A stretch of DNA of 45,555 nt from Halobacteriales archaeon QS_8_69_73 (GTDB lineage Archaea; Halobacteriota; Halobacteria; Halobacteriales; Haloarculaceae). Where the stretch lies: contig PXRZ01000063.1 in NCBI GenBank assembly GCA_003022945.1, positions 1 through 45,555 of the forward strand, read 5' to 3'. This document shows, one piece after another, positions 8,885 to 17,163 of the stretch (positions within the stretch are counted from its first letter, which is position 1; the number at the start of each line of letters is the position of its first letter). The notes below the pieces were generated by a model. The model was not told where the DNA came from and searched no databases. It saw only the letters and a program-made list of their open reading frames with translations. The translations under genes were made by a program, and so were the position numbers.

Positions 8885-9844
8885 TCAGCGCATCGGCATC
8901 GGCTCCGGCTCGCCGGGACCGGCCGTCGGCGAGCGGTCGTCGGGCATCGAGATGCCGCTGACCTTCTCGAACACCGTCTCGGGGTCGTCGGACCAGAACC
9001 AGTGCCACCGGGTCCGGGCCACCAGGACGATCTTCCGGATCGTCCCGAGCGACGGCTCCCGGGTGACGGTGTCGAGGTCGTCGGCGCGGATGAGCCGGTG
9101 GTGGTCGGCGTACAGCACCGCCGCCGCCAGCACCGGCAACTGGCAGTCCTTCGGGAGGTACTTGATGCCGGCGACGCCCTCGCGGTAGAGCCGCTCGGCG
9201 CGCCGCAGCTCGTGTTCGATCGCGTTCGCCAGCTCGTCGGTGAAGCGCCGGCGCTCGACGTCCTCGGGGGCGGCGCCGCAGGCCTCCAACGTCTCCAGCG
9301 GCAGGTAGATGCGATCGCGGTCGACGATGTCCTCGTGGACGTCCCGGACGAAGTTCGTCAGCTGGAAGGCCTCGCCGAGCCGGCAGGCGTGCGGCAGCGC
9401 CGTCTCGAGGTCGTCGGTCTCCATGATTATCGTCATCATCACGCCGACGGCGGCCGCCGACCCCCGCATGTACTCCTCGACGTCGTCGTAGGTCTCGTAG
9501 CGGGACTTCTCGATGTCGGTCAGCATCGCCTCGATGAACACCTCGACCTCCTCGTCAGGGATGCCGTACTCCTCCCGCACCTCCGAGAACGCCGACAGCA
9601 CGGGATCGTCGGTGTCGCGGCGGCCGAGGGCGGCGTCGCGAACCTCCAGCAGCCGCTCGCGCTGCTCGTCGGCCGACATCTCGCCGGGGTCGTCGACGAT
9701 CTCGTCCGCGACGCGGAAGAAGGCGTAGAGCACGTAGGTGGCCTGGCGGACCCGCTCGGGCAGCAGCCGCGTCGCGAAATAGAACGTCTTGCCGGTTTGC
9801 CGATGGATAGACCTGCTCTCGGCGAGCTGTGTGTCGTCGACCAT
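8885..9844 (-). CDS. crtB: Phytoene synthase
   Basis: 319 residues, normal for the squalene/phytoene synthase family. Both Asp-rich substrate-binding motifs are intact: DEIVDD at residues 47-52 and RDVHEDIVDRDR around 167-178. It condenses two geranylgeranyl diphosphates to phytoene, the entry to the carotenoid pathway whose later steps lie at 3.9-7.1 kb on the other strand. The ATG at 9844 is the only plausible start, since family similarity begins within the first 15 residues. The carotenoid oxygenase frame begins directly after its stop, so the two form an operon. A TATA-like CACATAAGG lies about 35 bases upstream. Confidence 0.93.
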   Translation of the reverse strand: MVDDTQLAESRSIHRQTGKTFYFATRLLPERVRQATYVLYAFFRVADEIVDDPGEMSADEQRERLLEVRDAALGRRDTDDPVLSAFSEVREEYGIPDEEVEVFIEAMLTDIEKSRYETYDDVEEYMRGSAAAVGVMMTIIMETDDLETALPHACRLGEAFQLTNFVRDVHEDIVDRDRIYLPLETLEACGAAPEDVERRRFTDELANAIEHELRRAERLYREGVAGIKYLPKDCQLPVLAAAVLYADHHRLIRADDLDTVTREPSLGTIRKIVLVARTRWHWFWSDDPETVFEKVSGISMPDDRSPTAGPGEPEPMPMR

Positions 9845-9935
9845 TCGGTTGCGGGGCGATAGGAGGGGGTCGTCCTTATGTGTTTGTGACCGGGAAAGCC
9901 GTGTGCCGCGGCGGTGGGCGAGGCCACCGGGGCGG

Positions 9936-10328
9936 TCAGGCGATCTGGTTCTCGTAGTCGGCCGCCGACAGCAGCGTATCGAGCGCCGCCTCCTCGTCGT
10001 CGCCGTCGGGGTCGACCTCCAGCATCCAGCCGTCGCCGAACGGCGCCTCGTTGACCAACTCCGGGGCGTCGAACAGCTCCTCGTTGACCGCCGTCACCTC
10101 CCCGGAGACCGGCGCGTAGAGGTCCGATACCGCCTTGATCGACTCGATGACGCCGAACTCCGCCTCCCGCTCGAGCGCGTCGCCGACCGCCGGCAGCTCG
10201 ACGAACACCACGTCGCCGAGTTCGTCCTGTGCGAAGTCGGTGATGCCGACCCGGACGACGTCACCCTCGCGGCGCGCCCACTCGTGGGTCTCCAGGTAGC
10301 CGCACTCGTCGGGAATCTCGAAGTTCAT
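9936..10328 (-). CDS. gcvH: Glycine cleavage system H protein
   Basis: 130 residues, complete. The lipoyl attachment site is clear, with Lys65 in [10 protein letters not shown], and the preceding [18 protein letters not shown] is typical. The lipoyl arm carries the aminomethyl group between the P, T and L proteins. No gcvP or gcvT is nearby. A good Shine-Dalgarno (GGAGG, a few bases before ATG 10328) indicates a leadered mRNA, unlike the leaderless genes around it. Its leader would run into the hairpin array at 10368-10473. Confidence 0.93.
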   Translation of the reverse strand: MNFEIPDECGYLETHEWARREGDVVRVGITDFAQDELGDVVFVELPAVGDALEREAEFGVIESIKAVSDLYAPVSGEVTAVNEELFDAPELVNEAPFGDGWMLEVDPDGDDEEAALDTLLSAADYENQIA

Positions 10329-10367
10329 CTTTCCTCCGAGGCGGAAACCCCGCCGTTCACGGCGTCA

Positions 10368-10473
10368 ACGAATCGCTCTGCGATTCGTTCGCACACCAGA
10401 ACGCTTCGCGTTCTGGGAACGTTGACGAGACGCGAAGCGTCTCGTTCGCCCACCAGAAATCGGAGATTTCTGG
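10368..10473. repeat. Array of four 21-base hairpins (two 57-base units)
   Basis: Four near-identical-size stem-loops follow one another: 10368-10388, 10396-10416, 10425-10445 and 10453-10473. Each has two perfect 9-base arms and a 3-base loop (TCT, TTC, GAA, GGA). Spacers are 7, 8 and 7 bases. Hairpins 1 and 3 begin with ACGA and end with TCGT; hairpins 2 and 4 begin with CCAGAA and end with TTCTGG. The inner arm sequences differ between units but always stay complementary, so base pairing is conserved rather than sequence. The array lies 40 bases upstream of gcvH. A related array is at 26176-26367. Confidence 0.8.
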
Positions 10474-10960
10474 GGATGTGGAGGAAGCCGACACGGTGCT
10501 GTGCAACTGCCGGAACCGGCGGGGCTGGTCTCCCTGCCGGTGCGAAACTGTTAGATAGCATGGGATTGTATCCCGTGATGCAGTCCCCGGCGGCCAAACC
10601 GGACGCCGTGGACGGGCCGTCGTAACTCGGCCCCGAAGTCGGGAGCCGCCGACGGATGCCGCTCCCATCGGTGATAGGAGGGACGTTCCGAACCTGCCCG
10701 TCGAGGCAGGGTACACCCGGTGCTGCACCGCTACACGGCGGGTGAGAAATCCCCTGCTCACTCCCGAGGTGACGCGCCCGAGGCTCACCGACAATTAAAG
10801 AGGTGTGAGCCAGCCCCTCAACCGCTCCGTGTTGGAGTAGGGAGAGTCGCCTCATCATGGGACCGTGGCTGGTCGTGCAACCCGCGTCCGCCGTTCCAAG
10901 GGTGGTGTGGAAACCCATCATGGGTGAAAGCCCCGCCCTTCAGGGCGGGCGTAGGTTACA
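10474..10960 (+). mobile_element. Possible IS200/IS605 (TnpB-type) remnant or non-coding derivative
   Basis: About 490 bases contain no believable gene, but many short stems (for example CCTGCC...GGCAGG near 10690). They end in AAGCCCCGCCCTTCAGGGCGGG, with an 8-base stem at 10932-10949. In haloarchaea this type of end hairpin is characteristic of the right end of IS1341/TnpB elements, where the guide-like RNA overlaps the 3' end of tnpB. No transposase or TnpB zinc-finger or RuvC motif is readable in any frame. It is therefore either a decayed element or a non-autonomous derivative. The call rests on the end hairpin and the absence of genes. Confidence 0.4.
10932..10949 (+). other. Right-end hairpin
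   Basis: Arms CCCGCCCT and AGGGCGGG pair perfectly with a two-base loop (or a TTCA loop and a 7-base stem). It marks the probable right boundary of the element described above and would also act as a strong RNA 3' hairpin. Confidence 0.5.
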
Positions 10961-11056
10961 GCCGTGTATTCACGGAAGGGAATGTAGGGCTTTCCACTCC
11001 GGCGGCCTCCGTTGGATATCCCGCCGTCCCGGCGGTCCGGCGGTTCGGCGATTCGA

Positions 11057-11860
11057 TCACACCCCGTCGGCGTGGGCGAAGACGAACTCCCGGAGGAGCT
11101 TCGCCGCGAGCGAGGCCGTCTGGCCGTCGTCGCGGTCGGTCACCTCGACGACGTCGAAGCCGACGGCCGACGGCGCCGTCGCCCAGACGACACGCCGCAG
11201 CTCACGGGGCCGGAGCCCGAACGGTTCGGGGGTGCCGGCCGCCGGCGCGAACGACGGATCGGCGGCGTCGATGTCGACGCTGAGGTAGATGTCGCCGTCG
11301 GCGTCGAGACGCCACTCCGGCACCTCGTCGGGCGGGACGACGGTCACGTCGGACCGGGCGGCGCGGTCCCACTCGCTTTCGCTGCCCGTGCGGGCGCCCA
11401 GCAGGACGGCCTCGTCGGCGACATCGAGGGCGTGTCGGGTGACGGTGGCGTGGGAGAACTCGTTGCCCGCGTACGACTCGTACAGGTCGAGGTGGGCGTC
11501 GAGACAGACGTAGACATCGGGGTCGGCCGCCCGGAGGCCGGCGACGGTGACGGTGTGTTCGCCGCCGACGACGAGCGGCAGCCGGCCCGCCCGGCGGTGG
11601 TCGGAAAGTCGACCGGCGAGAAAGTCGAGGTAGCCGGCGGCGTCGTCCCACGGGTCGACGTCGCCGGCGTCGGTCAGCAGGTCCGGAAGCCGTCGGTCGG
11701 TCCGACGGTCGTAGTCGTCGAACGGGCGGGCGAACCGCCGGACGCGCTCGGGGCCGAACCGGGCGCCGGGCCGGAACGTCGCCGAGACGTCTAGCGGTGC
11801 TCCGACGACGGCGTAGTCGGCCGCCTCGGGGTCGGCGCCGGCGCCGGGGAACCCGCCCAT
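11057..11860 (-). CDS. speB: Agmatinase / arginase-family ureohydrolase
   Basis: 267 residues. All ureohydrolase metal ligands are present: His102 (GGEHTV), Asp121, His123 and Asp125 (DAHLDLYE), and Asp196 and Asp198 (SVDIDAADP). His137 follows in EFSHATV. These enzymes hydrolyse agmatine, or a guanidino group on a related substrate, to release urea with a dinuclear Mn centre. The gene follows eIF5A by 5 bases. In haloarchaea this pairing has been linked to deoxyhypusine formation through agmatine, with the agmatinase-like enzyme removing urea from an agmatinylated eIF5A lysine. I therefore favour a role in eIF5A modification, though free agmatine hydrolysis is possible. Confidence 0.88.
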   Translation of the reverse strand: MGGFPGAGADPEAADYAVVGAPLDVSATFRPGARFGPERVRRFARPFDDYDRRTDRRLPDLLTDAGDVDPWDDAAGYLDFLAGRLSDHRRAGRLPLVVGGEHTVTVAGLRAADPDVYVCLDAHLDLYESYAGNEFSHATVTRHALDVADEAVLLGARTGSESEWDRAARSDVTVVPPDEVPEWRLDADGDIYLSVDIDAADPSFAPAAGTPEPFGLRPRELRRVVWATAPSAVGFDVVEVTDRDDGQTASLAAKLLREFVFAHADGV

Positions 11861-11865
11861 CCGCC

Positions 11866-12240
11866 TCAGACGACCTTGCGCTGGCCTTCGTACTCGAGGT
11901 ACTCGATCTCGTCGTCCGGCGAGGGGTCGATGGAGTCCGGCACCCGCATCGTGATGGTCTCATACGTCTCGAGGTCCATCACCTGCATGTCGCCGTTGGA
12001 GACGGAGACGACCTGGCCCTGCTTGCGGTTGACGATGGGCACCCACACCTTCGCGTCGACCGGCTGGGTGAAGTTGCGCTTTTGACCGTCGAAGACGCCC
12101 GTCCCCTCGACGCGGGCCTTCGCGCTGCCGTGTTTGCCCGGCTTCGACGTGCTGTAGGAGGTGATCTCCGACGGCACGTCCTCGATCATCACGTAGTTGC
12201 CTTCCTGGAGGTCCCGGACCTCGTTCTGCTCTCTCGGCAT
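11866..12240 (-). CDS. eif5a: Translation factor aIF5A
   Basis: 124 residues, complete, with the N-terminal SH3-like and C-terminal OB-fold halves of archaeal IF5A. The hypusination loop is [11 protein letters not shown], with Lys36 as the modified residue. It rescues ribosomes stalled at difficult peptide bonds. The ATG at 12240 is directly preceded by an AT-rich TATA-like stretch (GTTTATACTCC about 25 bases upstream), which suggests a leaderless transcript covering this gene and the agmatinase-like gene. Confidence 0.95.
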   Translation of the reverse strand: MPREQNEVRDLQEGNYVMIEDVPSEITSYSTSKPGKHGSAKARVEGTGVFDGQKRNFTQPVDAKVWVPIVNRKQGQVVSVSNGDMQVMDLETYETITMRVPDSIDPSPDDEIEYLEYEGQRKVV

Positions 12241-12288
12241 ACCTTCCGGTTCCCGACGACGGAGTATAAACCGTGCGGAACCGTGCAG

Positions 12289-12768
12289 TCAGCCGGGGAC
12301 GTAGTCGCCGTCGGCCCGCTCGGCGAGGTCGAAAACGACCGCCCACTCCAGGGTCCGGCGGAGCCGCTCCCGCCAAACGTCGTCGTCGACGCGCCGGAGT
12401 TGCTCCCACCGCGGGATTCGGTCGGCGAGCCGCTCGAAAACCGCCTCGACGCCGACGGGCCCGTCGGCGGCCGCCAGCACCGTCAGCGCGTCGTCGGCGA
12501 GGTAGACCCGCTCGCGGAACGACCGCCGGAGCCGCCCGGGGTCGGCCTCGTGCGGGAGCCGTCGGTAGCGGCCGTCGACCTCCTCGACCAGCTCCAGTGC
12601 CCGGAGGAAGGTGAGCCACTCCACGGCGGCGTCCTGTGCCCCGATGCCGGTGCGGTCGATCAGCCGGGCACAGCAGGACACCTCCCGGTCGGGCACCAAC
12701 GGTACCGCCGCCTGGGTCTCCGCGACCGTCTCGACGGACGCCGGCTCGGGGAGGATCTTGAACTTCAC
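12289..12768 (-). CDS. Uncharacterised haloarchaeal protein (159 aa), coupled to mch
   Basis: Starts with a GTG whose last two bases overlap the mch stop (GTGA), so it is translationally coupled to mch. The protein is helical, Arg- and Leu-rich and has no signal or membrane segment. Its C-terminal two thirds contain repeated helix patterns (residues about 60-150) that could be a winged-helix or helical bundle. A CC pair at residues 32-33 is the only cysteine feature. I do not recognise the family. Coupling to a C1-carrier enzyme suggests, but does not show, a related role. Confidence 0.7.
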   Translation of the reverse strand: MKFKILPEPASVETVAETQAAVPLVPDREVSCCARLIDRTGIGAQDAAVEWLTFLRALELVEEVDGRYRRLPHEADPGRLRRSFRERVYLADDALTVLAAADGPVGVEAVFERLADRIPRWEQLRRVDDDVWRERLRRTLEWAVVFDLAERADGDYVPG

Positions 12769-13572
12769 GGCAGGCCGAAGCTCGCCGCCAGCAGCTCCTC
12801 GTCGGTTTCGCCGACGACCTCGACGCCTTCGCCGGCGACGTCGATGGTGACCCGTGCCGGCGCGAACACCTCGACGGGGATCTCGTGGAACTCCCGGTCG
12901 TGCTCGGCGAAGATGTCGGCGAAGGGCGTCCCGTAGGTGTCGCGGGCCGCCGAGGGGACCTCGTCGAAACGGTCGAAGGCGGCGTCGACGGTGAGGTGCA
13001 CCCGCCCGCCGTAGGCCAGCGCATCGTTGGTCCGGGCCATCGCCGCCTCGTCGTCGGCAGCCACGGGCGCAACCGGCGCAGACCCGGTTGCCGTCAGCAC
13101 GTCCAGCGGGTCGTAGCCGAGCTCCGACAGCCGGAAGGCCGCGAGTTCGGCCGCACGGCTAGCGAGGGCGACGCTGCCGGTGATGCCCGCCGTCGAGAAC
13201 GTCGGCAGGAAGACACTCGAGGCCGGTACGCCCGCCCGCTCGGCGACGTGGTCGGCGACGGCCTCGCCGGGCAGCGTCTCGCTTTCGACGGTTCTGGGCG
13301 CACAGCAGCGCCATCGCCGGGTGGTCCGTCGAAAGCTCGACGTGCGTCAGCGGTACACCCGCGACCTCGTGGAGGCCGGTTTGGACCGTCGCCAGCCCGC
13401 CGGTCTGCAGCTCCGCCAGCAGCAGCCCCGCCTCGATGCCGCCGACCGCCTCGACGCCGAAGTCGATGACGACGGCGCCGTTGTCCAGCTCCTCGACCGC
13501 GACCGCCAGCTCGTCCGCGAAGTCGATGGCCTCGTCGACGAGCTCGACGGCCATCCGGTTGAGACTCTCCAT
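12765..13572 (-). pseudogene. mch: Methenyltetrahydromethanopterin cyclohydrolase, broken by deletion and frameshift
   Basis: The N-terminal part from ATG 13572 is Mch-like: MESLNRMAVELVDEAIDF, then GIEAGLLLAE and HVELSTDHPAMALLCAQN. Near 13291 the frame goes wrong. The remaining Mch sequence continues in a different frame: VESETLPGEAV, FLPTFSTAGITGSV, SELGYDPLDVLTATGSAPVAPVA, and so on to the stop at 12765. Family members are about 310 residues; only about 269 codons remain, so about 40 residues are missing. Mch interconverts 5,10-methenyl- and 10-formyl-tetrahydropterins in C1 metabolism. A TATA-like CTTATTCA lies about 26 bases before the ATG, so the promoter looks intact. Confidence 0.85.
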
Positions 13573-13731
13573 ACCCGGTCTGCGGCCGGTCCGTGAATAA
13601 GCGTTCCTGACGCGGGCGTCATCGAGAGCGTCTCGACGGGACGCACAGGGTGCCGGCGCCGTCGCGGGCGGCGGCCCCCTCCCCCCGGGTCGACCGACGG
13701 CTATTTGCTGTCGCCGGCCATCCGTAGGCCT

Positions 13732-14172
13732 ATGAGTCTCAAGCGTGCCGTCGCCGCCCCCTTCCGCGAGGACGGCAGCCGCGAGCTGGGCGAAAGCGCC
13801 TTCGTCGTCGCGCTGTCGCTGGACCGGGACTGGTTCTCGCCCGACCAGGCCAAGCGGTTGATCGACGTCGCCGCCAGCGAAGGGCTGCTCGACCGGGCGG
13901 ACGGCCACGTTCGGGCCCGCTTCGACCCCGCGGCGGTCGAGCTCTCGGAGGGGTTCGAGCCCGGTGAGGCGATCCTCCGGGAGCGGTCGACGTTCGAGCG
14001 GGTGCTGGACGCGCTGGTCGAGGCCGGCCACGAGAAGCAGGAGGCCGTCGCCGCCGTCAACGGCCTGCAGTCGGAGCTGGCCGTCTCCGTCGAGGCGGCG
14101 GCGGTGCTGTACGCCCACCGGCAGGGGATCGACGTCGGCGAGGCGGCGACGGCCGCCCGCGCCGAGCTGTGA
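13732..14172 (+). CDS. DUF2240 family protein
   Basis: 146 residues from ATG 13732 (MSLKRAVAAPFREDG). The pattern LSLDRDWFSPDQAKRLIDVA and a C-terminal helical region (VEAGHEKQEAVAAVNGLQ) match archaeal DUF2240, which has a winged-helix-like N-terminal half. Molecular function is unknown. A TATA-like CTATTTGC about 28 bases upstream suggests a leaderless start. Its stop overlaps the ATG of the next gene by one base (TGATG), so the two form an operon. A longer frame from 13705 is possible but unsupported. Confidence 0.85.
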   Translation: MSLKRAVAAPFREDGSRELGESAFVVALSLDRDWFSPDQAKRLIDVAASEGLLDRADGHVRARFDPAAVELSEGFEPGEAILRERSTFERVLDALVEAGHEKQEAVAAVNGLQSELAVSVEAAAVLYAHRQGIDVGEAATAARAEL

Positions 14173-14591
14173 TGGTCGACGACGAGCTCTCCGACGGCGA
14201 GCGGATCGCCCGGCTGCTGTCCTCGGAGATTCACGGCCACGAGCGGGGAGTACTCGGTCGGCTGTCGGTCGCCGACGCCCGCGAGACCGTCGAGCCGACC
14301 GAGCAGGGGACCCTCGCGTTCGCGGTCGCCGCCGGCGACGACGGCGGTAACGGCGACGAGGGCGACGAGCGGCGGATCGCCGAAGTGTACGTCCACCCGG
14401 ACCGGAGCCACGTCGAGTTCCGGGTCGGCGCCCGGACGGCCGCCGAGGCCGGTCACCGGGCAGGTCTGCGCGTCCGGCCGAAGGCCGTCGAGCCGCCGCG
14501 GACGCTCGTCTTCGTCGAGAACGGCGCCGAGGTCAAGCCCGCGCTACGCGTCGTCCGGGCCGTCGGCGAGGCTCTCGAGGAATCCAGGTAG
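14172..14591 (+). CDS. Conserved haloarchaeal protein of unknown function (139 aa)
   Basis: The ATG at 14172 reuses the last base of the DUF2240 stop; a GTG directly before it is an alternative start. The protein is soluble and acidic. It contains a beta-rich middle (FAVAAGDDG, IAEVYVHPD, HVEFRVGAR) and a motif LRVRPKAVEPPRTLVFVE near the C-terminus. This looks like a conserved haloarchaeal family, but I cannot assign a function. Its 3' end overlaps the converging HAD gene by 48 bases. Confidence 0.75.
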   Translation: MVDDELSDGERIARLLSSEIHGHERGVLGRLSVADARETVEPTEQGTLAFAVAAGDDGGNGDEGDERRIAEVYVHPDRSHVEFRVGARTAAEAGHRAGLRVRPKAVEPPRTLVFVENGAEVKPALRVVRAVGEALEESR

Positions 14592-15203
14592 CGTCGTCAG
14601 CCCCGACCGGCGGACGGTCCGGGCCGCAAGCGGGTGCGGCGCCGGCCCGCCGTTGTACACCGCCTGGACGGGCGTCATCCCCGCGGTCGCGGCGCCGGCG
14701 ACGTCGCGCTCCGGGTCGTCGCCGACGTAAGCGACCGCCGCCGGCGGGACGTCGAGGGCGTCCGCCAGCGCCCGGAAGCCGCCGGGATGTGGCTTCGGTG
14801 CGTCGATGCCGCCGGTGACGACCACCGCGTCGAAGGCGTCCGTCCAGCCGAGCCGCCGGAGCTTGTCCCGCTGGGTCCGCTCGGGGCCGTCCGTCAGGAG
14901 GCCGAGCCGGTACCGTCCGGCGAGCGTCGACAGCAGTTCCTCGGCGCCGGCGACCGGTTCCATCGCCTCGGCGACGGCCTCGCGGTAGGCCCGCGTGAGC
15001 GCGCCAGCACCGTCGTCGACGAGCGCCTCGAACACCGGCCGGCGGCCCTCGGAGCCGCTGTGCCGGCGGTGGGCCTCGAGGTAGGCCTCCCGGTCGACGC
15101 CCTTGACGTCGGCGCGGGCCGTCGCCTCCGCCAGCAGCGTCTCGCGGTCCCGGCGGGTCACCGCCAGTGTGTCGTCGAGGTCGAAGCCGACCGCCCGGAA
15201 CAC
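14544..15203 (-). CDS. HAD-superfamily hydrolase
   Basis: 219 residues. HAD motif I is FDLDDTLAV (Asp8 nucleophile, Asp10), motif II is LLTDGP, the lysine is in APKPHPGGF and motif IV is YVGDDPERDVAGA. The cap between motifs I and II is helical, as in the phosphoglycolate phosphatase / HAD-IA group. It should be a phosphatase of a small phosphorylated metabolite; the substrate cannot be read from sequence. It is convergent with the preceding gene and divergent from pyrF. Confidence 0.88.
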   Translation of the reverse strand: MFRAVGFDLDDTLAVTRRDRETLLAEATARADVKGVDREAYLEAHRRHSGSEGRRPVFEALVDDGAGALTRAYREAVAEAMEPVAGAEELLSTLAGRYRLGLLTDGPERTQRDKLRRLGWTDAFDAVVVTGGIDAPKPHPGGFRALADALDVPPAAVAYVGDDPERDVAGAATAGMTPVQAVYNGGPAPHPLAARTVRRSGLTTLPGFLESLADGPDDA

Positions 15204-15286
15204 GACCGCCGGTTCGACCCCGGCGGATTTAGCTCTGGGGGCACCGGAGCACCAGCGTTTTGCTCGCCGCCCGCGCAGGGCCGACG

Positions 15287-16096
15287 ATGGGTTTCTTCGA
15301 CGACCTCCGGGACCGCATCGCGACGACAGACGGCGTCGTCTCGGTGGGGCTGGACCCCGATCCCGACCGGCTGCCCGACTTCCTCGACAGCGACCTCCCG
15401 CGGTGGCGGTTCAACCGCCGGGTCATCGACGCCACCCACGACCACGCCGCCTGCTTCAAGCCCAACGCCGCCTTCTACGAGGACCCCGACGGCTGGCGCG
15501 CCCTCAAGGAGACGATCGCCTACGCCCACGGCAAGAACGTGCCCGTCCTGCTCGACGCGAAGCGGGGCGACATCGGCAACACCGCCCGACAGTACGCCAA
15601 CCTGCTCGACGACGACGGCCTCGGCGTCGACGCCATCACGGTCAACCCCTACATGGGCCGGGACACACTCGAACCGTACCTCTCGCGGGCCGACAGCGGC
15701 GTGTTCGTGCTCTGCCGCACCTCGAACAGCGGCGGCGCCGACTTCCAGAACCTCGAGGTCGGCAACGGGAAGCCACTGTACGAGTACGTCGCCCAGCGGG
15801 CCGCTGAGTGGAACGAACACGACAATGTGGGCCTCGTGGTCGGCGCAACGACGCCCGAGGAACTAGAGTCGGTCCGCGACTTGGTCGACCTGCCCTTCTT
15901 AGTGCCGGGCGTCGGCGCACAGGGCGGCGACGCCGAAGCCGCCGTCGAGTATGGCCTCGCCGACGGGGTCGGGCTGGTGAACTCCTCCCGCGGGATCATC
16001 TTCGCCGGCGAGGGCGCCGACGACCCCGACGCCTACTTCCGGGCGGCCGGCGACGCGGCGAAGAAGCTGAAGCGGCGGCTCGACCGGCACCGATGA
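15287..16096 (+). CDS. pyrF: Orotidine 5'-phosphate decarboxylase
   Basis: 269 residues from ATG 15287. The catalytic charged network is intact: Asp90, Lys92 and Asp95 in LLDAKRGDIGNTA. The phosphate-binding end VPGVGAQGGDAEAAV and VNSSRGIIFA is also present. It decarboxylates OMP to UMP, the last step of pyrimidine synthesis. Its length and motif spacing are those of the longer PyrF type found in haloarchaea. A longer frame opens at 15260, but family similarity starts at MGFFDDL. Confidence 0.93.
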   Translation: MGFFDDLRDRIATTDGVVSVGLDPDPDRLPDFLDSDLPRWRFNRRVIDATHDHAACFKPNAAFYEDPDGWRALKETIAYAHGKNVPVLLDAKRGDIGNTARQYANLLDDDGLGVDAITVNPYMGRDTLEPYLSRADSGVFVLCRTSNSGGADFQNLEVGNGKPLYEYVAQRAAEWNEHDNVGLVVGATTPEELESVRDLVDLPFLVPGVGAQGGDAEAAVEYGLADGVGLVNSSRGIIFAGEGADDPDAYFRAAGDAAKKLKRRLDRHR

Positions 16097-16356
16097 CCGA
16101 ACGCGGGCGTTGACCTCCTCCGTGTTCCTGAGGAAGCCGCCGGCGCATTGATCATACGCCGAGATTGCATTCACTCGCACCGCTCGTCCGCGCGATCGCC
16201 GAGAGTGTTCGAAGAGTGACCGGCGCTCTTCAACTTAGCCAATTCCTATTCTTCGGTACGAGAGAGATGAACTCTTTCGGAAGATATTTATTGAATACCT
16301 AATACTCTGGTACCAATGACTGCTGGGGGGAGGGGAAACCGGCAGTGATTGTACAT
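16097..16356. other. Intergenic region, AT-rich toward its end
   Basis: 260 bases without a gene. The first 60 bases (GTTGACCTCCTCCGTGTTCC then GAGGAAGCC) resemble the end hairpins of haloarchaeal IS200/IS605 elements, but the match is weak. Bases 16283-16313 are strongly AT-rich (AGATATTTATTGAATACC) and probably contain the promoter of the next gene. GC content drops here at the left edge of the surface-protein island. Confidence 0.5.
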
Positions 16357-17043
16357 ATGTCGAACGGAAACCAACGTATATCGATCAGCAAGAATAACGT
16401 CTCGACCAGGACGAGTTCGGATGTCGACGCCGACGCCCGCCCACCGGGAGGCGTCGTCGACACCGACGGTCTCGGCGACGCCACCACCGTTCTCGTGCTC
16501 GAATCGCCGGCCGCGATCGGCCGGGATAAGGTGTGCCGCTCGTTCTTCGTCGACAGCCGACTGACTGAAGGGAACGTCCTGGTGGTTTCGCTGGCCCGGC
16601 GGGCCGACGAACGCCTCGAGCTGTTCCGCAGCGACGGCCTCCCGTTTCCCCGGAATCTGGCCGTCATCTCCGCCGAGGATGGGTCCGGGGCGACCAGAAC
16701 CGAAACGGGGTCGGGCGAGGCCGGCACGGGCGTCGTCGTCCGGACCGTGTCGAATCCCTCGGACCTCCCGAAGCTCGGTATGAGCATCACGAGCGTTCTC
16801 GACGGGTGGCCGGACGACGAGGGCGTGCTGCTTTGCTTGGATTCGCTGACCGAACTGCTGCGACGCGTCGAACTCCAGCGCGTCTACCGGTTCGTCCACA
16901 TTCTGAGCGACCGACTCGCCCACCTCGACGCACAACTCCACGTCCACCTCGACGTCGAGGACTGCGACGAACGGACGCTGGCGACGCTGGAACCGCTGTT
17001 CGACGCGATCATCGAGGTCCCTGCACATGACGACGACGAGTGA
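16357..17043 (+). CDS. KaiC/RecA-like regulatory protein (DUF7504-like)
   Basis: 228 residues from ATG 16357. It has alternating strands and helices of a RecA-like fold: TTVLVLESPA, NVLVVSLARRADERLELF, NLAVISAE, VLLCLDSLTELLRRV and AQLHVHLDVEDCDERT. The P-loop position (ESPAAIGRDKVC) lacks the GK[ST] of a functional Walker A. This matches haloarchaeal DUF7504 proteins, thought to be non-catalytic KaiC relatives involved in signalling. It opens the surface-protein island, 120 bases before the DUF5305 gene, and may be co-transcribed. Role inferred from family and position only. Confidence 0.7.
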   Translation: MSNGNQRISISKNNVSTRTSSDVDADARPPGGVVDTDGLGDATTVLVLESPAAIGRDKVCRSFFVDSRLTEGNVLVVSLARRADERLELFRSDGLPFPRNLAVISAEDGSGATRTETGSGEAGTGVVVRTVSNPSDLPKLGMSITSVLDGWPDDEGVLLCLDSLTELLRRVELQRVYRFVHILSDRLAHLDAQLHVHLDVEDCDERTLATLEPLFDAIIEVPAHDDDE

Positions 17044-17163
17044 ACGGGGGTCCCCCCCGGCCGGGGCGGTGGGCGAGTACGGCCGGACCTCTATCGGGTC
17101 GGAAGTATCGACCGACCACGGAACGTCACGCGGAGGTCACCGGACGGGGCGACCGTCGGCCGA

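Noticed and set aside
10368..10473. A CRISPR array
   Set aside because: The units are self-complementary hairpins with short 7-8-base spacers of no spacer length, and no cas genes are near.
10480..10900. RNase P RNA or signal recognition particle RNA in the structured non-coding region
   Set aside because: None of the conserved core sequences of either RNA could be found.
10325..10921. A 198-codon reverse frame across the hairpin region upstream of gcvH
   Set aside because: Its sequence simply translates the hairpins and the element remnant; composition is unlike the acidic proteins of this organism.
16097..16160. An IS200/IS605 end hairpin after pyrF
   Set aside because: The inverted match is weak and no element body is recognisable; reported only as intergenic content.
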